The translations under genes and the position numbers were made by a program. DNA of 64,000 bases from Tubiluchus corallicola. Its lineage: Eukaryota; Priapulida; Priapulimorpha; Priapulimorphida; Tubiluchidae. The stretch is taken from positions 1 through 64,000 of the forward strand of contig JAQGDQ010000208.1 of the NCBI GenBank assembly GCA_030141605.1, given 5' to 3'. The notes beneath the pieces were generated by a model. It ran no database searches. It was not told where the DNA came from and worked only from the letters and a program-made list of their open reading frames with translations. Positions 41,972-51,620 of this stretch are shown here, piece by piece (the stretch's first letter is position 1; each line of letters starts with the position of its first letter).

Positions 41972-44794
41972 GCATAGGAGCTTGTCTTGTGTTGTTTGTA
42001 CATATTAGCAGAAATTAAGTCAGGTGCTTCGTAAATTAAATTTTTGTTATTTTTAAAGGCTTTCTTTCCTGCATGTAATGGCAGTATTATTAAACTTACT
42101 GTCTTATGTAACTGCAGTAACGTTACTGGAGTCCGGTGCCCTAACCAGGCAGAAATTGAGAAAGTAATGCGTTTGTTATCTGCACCGTAAGTTTTTATTG
42201 GCGCAGTGACATAATAAATCTGTTGCATTAAAATTGAGCCTTTGTTTTGGTAATTTTGGCATGGATTTTTACTTATTTAAATTTTGAAAAAGAACAGTTT
42301 GATTGTTGTTCAAGTGTAGTAGTGCTCAAGGGTGAAAATATGGTTAGCTAGTGCTGCCATCTGTTGGATGGTTTAATGCTACCCCACTAAGCAGAATAAT
42401 TGCTAGTTGGTATTAAGCATACACATTCATCAGCAAAGAACTAGCTCTTCCATTCCTAGCTCAAAAAATGAGCTTTGCCTAGAGAAGTTTAAGCATCCGT
42501 ATTTATTTTTTCATGAACCTTGTTTCCTGTTTGTAACTTTGTGTGGGTTATTTCAAGGGCACACGGTATGCTATGTTTTCCTGGTAGACACTATTTGCAC
42601 ACTGTAGTGCTAAAATTGTGATCACAAGCATGTCACTTGTAGCATTAAGTGAGTGGAGTAAGCCAAAACATTTTAAGACATGTTAATTGGCACATACTGT
42701 AATTAACTGAAGTTTCATTTCTTTACAAGCTGAATATAATAACAATTATGTGAACAATTAGTCCATTCAATGTTTTTATGATCTCTTACACACAGGACAT
42801 CAGACACTAGTCACGATATATGCACACATCACGATACCAAAGTCTAATTACATTTCATTGACATTTCAGCTGCAACTAGGCTTTCTGAAAACAATCATAA
42901 ATCATTTCTTGATCAATTATTTAAATCATTTGAAAAAGTGCATATCGGTTATGGCAATTCGTGTGCACAGCATAAGCTTGTAAGTGCAGCAAGTGCAATA
43001 AACAATAAGTGTATTTAAAATAATTACAACTAAACTTTTATTTGTAAGCACTAATTACTCTATTTGAGTGCAGACACTCTATTTGATTGAGCAACAAATC
43101 TACATAAAATAAATCAAAAACAGTTTTTAAAATACTCTTAGTTCTAAATAAAAGATTACAGTGTATGTTGTTGTTCTACACAAAAAAATTTGCCCAGCTT
43201 TGAACACAATTGACACAAGTGGATTATCTCAGTTGTCAGTAACGTTAATTGTCAAGAATTTGAAAATAAATTTGCCAAGTGCTGTAATGCTTTTAAATGG
43301 TCTCAAACAGCACAAAGAAAATGCAACACTGGTTACTACAAGCATAATAGGCTGCTTATAAAGTAATGAAACTAGGAGTGAATTTTTAATATGACTCATA
43401 TAGCCACAGGAACTAAAATTATTCAGCAGGCTAATTGTGTACTGGAACAGCATTAATGTCAAGCAGAAAAGCAGCACATTCTAAACCTTTTAAACTTTAA
43501 AAGAAAACTTGGCTGAATACAAGTCTCTGGCTTATACAGTAAGAACCAAACTAAAAGCCAATGTTTGTTAAAAGAGCTGTAACATGTTATAGAGAGGGCT
43601 TGAGCTATAAAATGTTATAGAGAGGGACACACCTGACACACCATCAACTTGTCATCCAGCACAACTCGATTGCAAGCAGTGATCGACTTATAATAATAAT
43701 AAATGCATGCATCAATTATACTCAGCACACATCATGACTTTGATAAAAAAGACAAGTCTTGTAAATTTTGCAATGACTGATGCCATTCATAAACCTGATG
43801 ACTGATACAGTGTCTAGGTGTCATGTCAATGACGACAGTGATAACGTGTGCCTTGTGTGACATATATCTTTGCAAATTTGTATATCATTATTATTACTAT
43901 ATAAAAGCAATTCAATGACAAATTTACATTGGGAATACTATTGCCAGCATAATGTAATATGCAACATGATATGTAACAACATCGGTGAATGCCTGTGAAT
44001 GTAACTTCACACAAAGAAAATTTAATAATTCAGAAGGAAACAGGCAGCCATAGTTGATATTTTTTAGTATTTTAGGATATGTTTGCATTGCTAACCTTAG
44101 CCAAATGTGTAATGTAAATACTAGGAATGCAGCGGCAGCTATCATATATATATATATATATGTCGTATACAATGTATTGTTCATTATTCATGTCTTAACA
44201 TAGTGATTAATAAATAGTCATCACCTTAAAGTACTAAGACGCTATGATTACCGGGAATGCAGGGATGAAAGCTTAAAATTCATCTACGTAATAGTTTGCA
44301 TTCATGGGAATATGAGGAGAAGGTCATTGCAGTCTGAGGTTTGGAATGGCGAGCTATAGCTTAAGAAAGTAAGGCGCAGTTAGGATGAAGAAAACTGCGC
44401 TGAGATAGCCTGAAGGTAACGAGTCTTATACTAAATGATGACAAAATCTTGCAGTTACACATCTAATTCTGACACGTACGATATACACAGTACTAAACAT
44501 AATACCATGACTTACTCCACTGATGTAGTACAATATATGTAGTACAAAAGATAATACTATGCCAATAGAACAGATACGTGTTGTAGACAGAGCACATACA
44601 AAATTAGTCCTGACCTAGTATAAGTGGTTTAACCGGCAAAACTAAAAATTCATGTGCAATTTTTCAGTATATTGAAAAAAACAGTAAATAATGTTTCGAA
44701 TAAGATCCTTTCTTTATGGGCCATTACAAACAGAGCTCTACAGAACTAAAACCACTGTAATTGCAATAGTGTAATATGGGCATTGGTCGTCATC
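41972..44794. other. Intergenic region between NDUFS6 and the FAM210-like gene
   Basis: This contains the NDUFS6 3' untranslated region and the 3' side of the convergent FAM210-like gene. I recognise no further exon. A short TA run lies at 44143-44162, and a short duplicated word, AAAATGTTATAGAGAGGG, at about 43567-43627. Confidence 0.55.
42213..42218 (+). promoter_or_regulatory. Probable poly(A) signal of NDUFS6
   Basis: A canonical AATAAA lies about 240 bases after the NDUFS6 stop codon, at a distance suited to a short 3' untranslated region. The assignment rests on position only. Confidence 0.5.
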
Positions 44795-47700
44795 TTATGC
44801 CTTTGTGGCAACTGGACGTGGACCACGCAACCATCCAATTTTACGCAAATAGCCAACAATAAATGGTGTTGCAGATAGTGTGATACCTATGCGAAGAGGC
44901 ATAAAGCATTTGTAGACAGCATAGGAGATCACAAAAGTGCTGGCTCCGGTGACGGCTTTTGATTCCAAAACTGCTTGACCTACTCCCAGTTTTCCCAGCA
45001 ATCCTACCATGTCTATGCCGCTGGAAAAAAGTAGTTAGACAATTAATCTTTACATAGCAGTTACAATTTTACATTTAAATTTTAATTGTACTGAGACAAC
45101 CTCGTTTCAAAATAAAATATAGTAAGCTGCTAGGAGTAGTGATTTTTTTGTACAGAAATTAACATTACATTTAGTAGCTAACTACTGAATGTCAGAACAG
45201 AAGCAATATGTTCAAGATTAAAAAGATGTCCCTGAATGACCGTGACTGCTTTCTAGAGTTAACTCTGAAGGGAAATTACATTTTTTGACAGTTATGCAAT
45301 ATTTGGAATTTTTCCCAACGAGACTGCCTCTGGTTGATGGGAAATATCTTTATTTCCCTTCAGTATAAATTCCCATCAGGGCCGGAACTAGATGTGGCAA
45401 GCAGGGGGGGGCGGGGCGTAAAAATTTTCTGGGGGGGGGGCGAGGTATCCGAAGTGGTTAAATAATGGTTAAGCCAATTTTAACCCCTTTTATACTGCAT
45501 GCAGGCCTATAATTAGCATGTGTGTAGGACGGCGTAGCAGACAGCAATAATGAGAAAATTAACTCTCAGTTAACACTAACGTTATTAATGTGCCTCTAAC
45601 TAAATTGTTATTTACAGAACATTTATCACATACATGTTTTAAGAAAATAATACACTGAAGCTACCAAACATTTTTTTACCTAATTCTAATTCATATTGAA
45701 AATGATTACATGCGAACTGCAATTTTCACTGCAAAAAAAATTATTTGTCCGATTTTGCAAGGGCGGCGCAAATTTTGACAGGGGGGGGGGGCGCCCCCTC
45801 GCTCCCCCCTAGTTCCGCCCCTGATTCCCATGAACCGATGGTAAACATTCAAGATAGTGACATTGAGAGATTTACCTTTGAATATTCTCTCAAACTGTTA
45901 TAGTAGCGCTAGACTCTAATAAGGATTCACTGTTTTCCTAAAATCATTCGATTTATATGACATACATATTTGGTTCCATCTTGTACCTTAAAGCTGTGAC
46001 TAGCATAACACGAATGAATGAAGGAAACTGATGGCTGCCAAAGATGGGAAGGTTGCAAATCCACAAACAGGATATTTTTAAAAAGCCACTAGTCGCTCAA
46101 AACTCATGAAATGTTGGCAATTTGATCCTGCAGTTTCAAGATCTCGGAATGCCCCATGAATCAGATTGAGTTGAAATAAAGAGGAATGTCTGGTTAGCAG
46201 CTGACATTCATAATGATCAGAACTGCGCATTCTCTCATCACAGAATCTGCCACGGCTATTTCTAGTCTTAAAGTAAATAAGGCTTTTCAATGTCTGATGG
46301 ATATTTTGATTTCACCGATTTCACACGTTTAAAAATAGGTAAACCTAAAACTTTCAGGTCTGGTATTAGCTTTCTCATGTTTCTGTGGGTAAAGAAGCAA
46401 AATGAAACAGAGCTTTAGCAATTTAACATCAAAATTTGTTATGAATATTACGGTTTTACTAATTCTTGTATGATCAACGGTCTAATAAAATGTTATCAGC
46501 CTGTTTAAAAAAGTAGTAATACTGCGTGTATGTGATAAAAAGAGAAAAGTGGAGAGACCAGAGACAGTTGTGTTAATATTGAGATCAAAGACAAAGTTAT
46601 GCTACTATTTTTCAATACTCATTTCTCCACTGAAGGTCGCTGTTAGTGAAGAGTTACTAGGCAATGTTCATTTACGAAACCCAAATAATTTTTTTAGTCA
46701 TTAATTATTTGTTGGGCCAACATAATAACTGTATCAGCTTGGGAAAAGCTGGAAAGTATATATGCATCTCTTTGTGAAAAACTTTGAGAAAGAATAAAAG
46801 TATTAAAGTTCTAGGTTAATTTAAGCCATTCAAGATGAATGGCCCATCCTGCAGAAGGAGCTACTGGTTTCGGTCGTTTCACTAATGAGCCTACTCTAAA
46901 ATTTATAACGATTTTGTTTGACAAAAACAACATGAGACAAATTATAAGCAGTAGCAGCTCGTGTATAAGTACTGTGTTACGGCAGCACCCTGTTTTCACT
47001 CATTGTTACCGATAATATTCAATATAATAAGTCTTTTTTCTTTAGTTCTTTTTTTATACTTGTGCGGAACTGAAGTACAATTTGCTTCACAGCCCAAGCA
47101 ACGCGGTGTCTGGCTGTTGTGCGCATGCGGCCATGAGATAGCACGCTGCTCGGTAGCATCTGCTGCTAGGTAGAAAAGTACTGTCTCTATCACAGTAACA
47201 ATTGCACGTGCGCACCATGTACCGTCATATTCTTGGATGTGATAAAGTGTGAACTTAGCGTGTGTGCTTAAAACATAAATTATTTAATAATGGACGCCTT
47301 GCATCATCAAGAAATAATTTCTGTGACTGTAAGTGAACTACAACAGCTTAATTTTTCACATTTGTCTCTCCATGCGGAAGTTGCAGTTAAGAAAAGAGGC
47401 CGTTCTACACCTGATCTTCAAATATAACTACAACATTAATATTACATATGTTTGTTACATTTTACACAGTATTAAAACAATGGCTAAGAATTTTCTGAAG
47501 CATCACCCCCACTAATTTTAGCTGTGAGCCGCCACTGATTCTAAGCGATATTTCAATAACTTCAAGGATACACTCTAATGTATATCTCCGGGATTATGGG
47601 TGCAACGAATGTTAGTCATGATCACCAATCACCAACACATTTTTGAAAAATAAAACGAGATGTCAACCACTTGAGGAAGAAAGCAGTTCGACTAAAGAGA

Positions 47701-48676
47701 AGTGACGAGTTGTGCAAAGACCAGACATTTATGTGCTGCAAGAAAAACCCTACCTGGAAATGGCTAGGTAGGTGGCACCCAACATTGTTAGGGACATGGA
47801 AATGTGAAAAATGACCACAGTGGCACCATATTCTTTCACTGCAAGCTTCAACCTCTCCTTTTGTGACAATGGATGTACGTCAGACTTACCACGTTGATCC
47901 TCCTGCTCCTGTATTTTTTTGATTATCTTGTCCTGTTCGTCAAAGACATGGGACAGGGTGTGACGTCCAGTCTGGACTCCTTGCAGAAGTTCATCGCATT
48001 CAGCCAAGCCATACTTCTCACAGTTTTCCTTGAAGATGGCAAACCTCTTTTTGTCCTCTTCAGACCCTTGTATGCCTTGTGGAAATGAAAGTTCGTTGTC
48101 ACCAGCCAGTTTTTCACACTGATGAACAAAAGAAGTTGACAATCCTCTCTTCCATGCCTTTTTTTGTTTCAGATCAAGCCTTGAAGAGTTCACATATCTA
48201 TTTTCTAAAGGTGCCATTCCACCAGGCATGTTCTGATATGTAGGATTACCATAGTCATGGATCAAGTCATTGTCCCTTCCAGCTCGAAAAGGTTCTGGCA
48301 CATTACTTTGCATGACACTACTAAGGCTTACTGTGCCTTGACTGTTGTAGTTTCCTATGTCTTTATCACGAGAGCAGACATCAGTGCTAGGAACTCTGGA
48401 TTTATCTCCATGAATACCTGGTTCATCACCATGAACATAAGGTCCATTTCCATTCTTTCCCATTTCATTCATTTCCATCGCTTTAGATAGGACCTCAACT
48501 GCTCTGTGCTGTCCGAATTCATGGTCTCTGCCTTGGTAACTTTGCAGTATATCTGTTTCAACGTTTGTATGTTTTGTTTTAACATGTTGAATTAATGCTG
48601 GACAAAGTTTGTGCAGATCTTGAGGTCTACTCCTACTTGCCAACTGCATAAGCATCGTCGTTTTTGCGGAAATCAT
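44795..48676 (-). CDS. FAM210-like mitochondrial membrane protein (DUF1279)
   Basis: Two exons (47754-48676, then 44795-45020) join in phase 2 to 383 codons, 382 residues. The C-terminal 100 residues form a DUF1279 domain as in FAM210A/B: K-L-A-V-K-E-Y-G-A-T-V-V-I-F-H, a first membrane segment to about residue 307, G-I-D-M-V-G-L-L-G-K-L-G-V-G, then A-T-P-F-I-V-G-Y-L-R-K. FAM210 proteins sit in mitochondrial membranes and affect mitochondrial translation and metabolism. The N-terminal 30 residues are basic with few acids, consistent with import. About 240 residues of polar low-complexity sequence precede the domain, so the protein is longer than vertebrate FAM210A (about 270) or B (about 190). 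The sequence before the ATG reads ATTTTAGTT, which could be a splice acceptor, so an upstream exon cannot be excluded. Confidence 0.88.
45377..45823. mobile_element. hAT-type MITE with perfect 8-bp target duplication
   Basis: Ends are CAGGGCCGGAACTAG on the left and, reverse-complemented, CAGGGGCGGAACTAG on the right. The element is flanked by ATTCCCAT at 45369-45376 and again at 45824-45831, a perfect 8-base target duplication. Long G runs sit just inside the left end and long G and C runs near the right end. The 447-base body has no transposase frame. It lies in the single intron of the FAM210-like gene. Confidence 0.9.
47090..47430 (+). other. CpG-bearing block with a short ORF in the FAM210-like intron
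   Basis: A locally GC-richer block contains GCGCATGCGG (47121-47130), which resembles an NRF-1 palindrome, and CACGTGCGC. It is followed by an ATG at about 47290 that opens a frame of some 45 codons on the plus strand, opposite to the host gene. That frame includes a possible GTAAGT donor after 14 codons. A K-K-R-G-R-S-T segment near its end weakly recalls a SAP motif. This could be the start of a separate transcript or an element's 5' end; evidence is thin. Confidence 0.2.
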
Positions 48677-50267
48677 AACTAAAATTAATAATCCAGAATA
48701 TTATATGCGTTTCTTTTCAGAAAAAACTCTCACGCCACGAAACCAAGCCTTTTACATTACTTTGATAGGCCTATCAAAGTTCACTGATAACTTCAATGCG
48801 TCAGCTGAGAGCTCTGCGTGAATGTTTACTTTCTGCCTGGCTGAATTTACTGGGCTGTTACGTTCATATACACTATACGATATAACAGCTTCGGGTAGAC
48901 TTATTTTACATGTATATCGTTTACTGCAAAGGCAATACTTGTATTATTTCCTGCTTACATTATTTAAATTAAAACTATATAACGTAGTATAACACAAATA
49001 ACGCTGTTTTACCACACTCCCTTTTACGGCACACAGTACGCGAGTATAATAATCGATGCCGTATAGTGTCACTGAACCCTAGAGCGGCCTTGGTCATCGG
49101 TGTGCACGTGACTAAGCCGTGCACATCACATCACATACTTTCATTTGGTTTTGCTGCTTGTTACGAGATGGCGCCAGCACCAAGCTTCAGCGGTCCGATG
49201 AGTCTTACGGCAACAAGTGATTACAACAGTTTCCCAATGTCTTACACCTCTAAAATTAAATGCTTCAATTGCCGCCGCAATTTTAAAGCCTATCAGAGCT
49301 ATTACACTACCGTCGAGAGCACAAAAGCGATGTCAGGGCTTTAGGCTAGCCTGAGCTGTAGGCTTATGAACTGCATACTGGAAATGTAGAGTTAAGTATA
49401 CGTACTACAATTTTATAGATTATTGCAGACTCCAGAGTATCCAAAATTACCATTTAACTTTTCAAATATTGAAGTTCTGATCATTTCAATTTTTGTCATT
49501 GTAATACATTTATTCATTCAAAAGCCAAAAATAGCAAGTCAATATTTACAGGATAACAGCAAAATAATAATCTATTTTATTGAGTGACATACTGACTATT
49601 CCTTTAGTCTATAGATATGCATGACAGATATAGCTTTTCGATGGGTTGAAACGGCATTCGAATCGAATAGTGCGGGAGCTGAGGTCATGCCTATGATGCT
49701 GTCTAAATTCAGCTCGAAATGATTTGACAAGCATTTTAAAATAAAAGCGAGAAACGCTCGCTCAAAATTTGTTTATGGGAACTTCGGCTAAATAATATCA
49801 TAATACCAGCGTAGGTAATCTAAGTAGGACATACGAATGATCAAATATTTTGGAAACTTTTCTGTGAAATGTTAATTTTGAATGATGCTGTCATGCTTAA
49901 CTAAGGACGTAATTTTTAATCGTTTAAATTAGTTTTCGGATTTTGACAATTAAGAAGTGTCTGACTGCACTACTATAAACATGAAAACGCTCTCTTTACC
50001 AATTTCCATCAATGGCCCGGCATGTGCACGGCCGTGTTAGGAACTTAGGATGATAAAAGCACACGCGAGAATGAACCTGCGTCACGTATTTGCAGTATTT
50101 CTGGACATTTTTCGAATGATATCGGTACCTCTGCAGCGGAAGAAAAAAAATTGCGGAGGGATTTTCTTTTCAGTAAAATGGCGGTAGTGTTAAAGAATGC
50201 ACCAGCGAACGTCACCAGGTGTTTTGATTTGTCAGCCAGTTCCCCAACTGTTCTTCCAGGGCAGGCA
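48677..50267. other. Upstream region of the FAM210-like gene
   Basis: This should contain the promoter of the FAM210-like gene. A plus-strand frame starting with ATGGCGCC at about 49168 runs 58 codons and has a C-F-N-C pair, but I do not recognise it and found no splice partner. Further on, to about 50200, the sequence is A+T-rich and without motifs. Confidence 0.4.
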
Positions 50268-50800
50268 CTAGGTTGAGACCAGCATTATGAGAGTGAACAT
50301 TAGCGAAGTCAAGAAGACAAGAATGCTGAAGACAATGCTGGATCTCAACTTTAATTTTCTGTCTCGTTGTGAGCTCTTGAACTGACAGGCCACAAAACAA
50401 GAAACTTCAACAGCGGTATGAACGTACCTGCGGGTAATACCTTTCGTTTTCAACTTTGACCTCCTCTCTATAGTCTTTTTGACTTTTGATCTTCCGCGCA
50501 GTCTTTTGGGTATTTGCTGCAGGCGCAGATGCTGGTCTATTTCTGTGGCTTGCCGGTATATTCAAAAACTGAATTTGCAATTGAATGTTGGTAAAACTTT
50601 AGTTTAAGAAGCCAGATGGTCAACCAAAGGCCAAAGCACAAACTAACTCAAAAACTTTTCAATTATGTCTTTTACGTTCTTCGTAACGCAAATTACCAGT
50701 GAATCACACTGTCATTGATACTCTCGTCTAGAGAAGTTTTTACTTGTATTCGGTTTGCAGTTGCATTGTAAAGTTTCAGACCATCCGAATCAGGACGCAT
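50268..50800 (-). CDS. Predicted small tail-anchored protein, three short exons
   Basis: Three short minus-strand exons, 50744-50800, 50428-50568 and 50268-50381, join in phase 0 to 104 codons (103 residues) using GT-AG introns of 175 and 46 bases. The start ATG opens M-R-P-D-S-D-G-L-K-L-Y-N. The middle exon is polar, with N-R-P-A-S-A-P-A-A and a charged K-D-Y-R-E-E-V-K-V-E stretch. The last exon has a basic block, R-D-R-K-L-K-L-R, then about 22 hydrophobic residues and a stop, the layout of a tail-anchored membrane protein. I do not recognise the family. Support is the agreement of start, phases, splice signals and a terminal anchor; the 46-base intron is short. A different frame through the last exon is also open (ending L-V-P-A-L-E-E-Q-L) but needs a poorer acceptor. 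Confidence 0.45.
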
Positions 50801-50984
50801 GCGGATTATAAAAGACAAGTAAGGTTACTAAAACAATGCGCGCAAAACCTGTTGTGTTAAACAAATATTAGCTGCGTATGTCCTAGGGACGGCTTCTTTC
50901 GTATTTTTTTGACCGCGGTGATGCTCACACCTAAATGCACATTTATGGAGTAGTGCTCTAGAATCGGTCTAGATACTTCTTATT

Positions 50985-51130
50985 GGTCAATGCAGCCAAA
51001 CCAACCAGCAAACCAACCGGCCAATTAACCAACTAACCAGTAAATGAGTCAGCTAGTCACTTGGTTGGTCAGTCAATTAGTCGGTCAGTCAGTCAGTCAG
51101 CCGGCCAGCCTGCCAATCATTCAATCACTG
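50985..51130. repeat. Degenerate tetranucleotide repeat (CCAA/TCAG)
   Basis: CCAAC/CCAAA units at about 50993-51040 give way to TTGG and TCAG/TCAA units to about 51125. The two halves are partly complementary (CCAACCAAC versus TTGGTTGG), so the block could fold. It lies upstream of the receptor gene. Confidence 0.7.
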
Positions 51131-51620
51131 ATAAAACAATTTGTCAATTAATAGAAAAAAACAATCACTCAAGTGCAACAATCGACCAATTAACCGTGCA
51201 AGCCATATAAACATGTATAAATAGAATATAGAGCATAAACAGATCTAGCAATTCTCGGTCTGCCGAGCTATTTGCATGGAAGACTGAGAATGGAAACTAT
51301 CAGCTTTTAACCTGATTGATGGTTTTATTGAAACAGATGCTAGCATTATGCTTATATTTGCAGAGTGGCAACTATTTAGTCTGCAATCAGGCGGCTTCCT
51401 ATTATTGTGTGCAAAAACTGGATATTTATTTTCAGCAGAGTGTTTCAACACCGTTGCCATGGCGATTTGGCCTGCTTTTATCCCAGGTAAATAGTTTTCA
51501 GGCGTTAAAACACCTGAACAATAAGATAACGCACTACTCTTTATATGGGTCGCTGTTAAGAGTTACGGAGAAACCTACGAATGAGGAAAATCTGAAATCG
51601 CTAAATACAAACACTACACG

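Noticed and set aside
47873-48490. Plus-strand and shifted minus-strand frames across the FAM210-like first exon
   Set aside because: They are shadows of the 308-codon coding exon on the minus strand.
49066-49344. Open frame with ATGGCGCC start and a C-F-N-C pair
   Set aside because: I found no family resemblance, no second zinc-ligand pair and no splice partner; kept only as a note within the intergenic entry.
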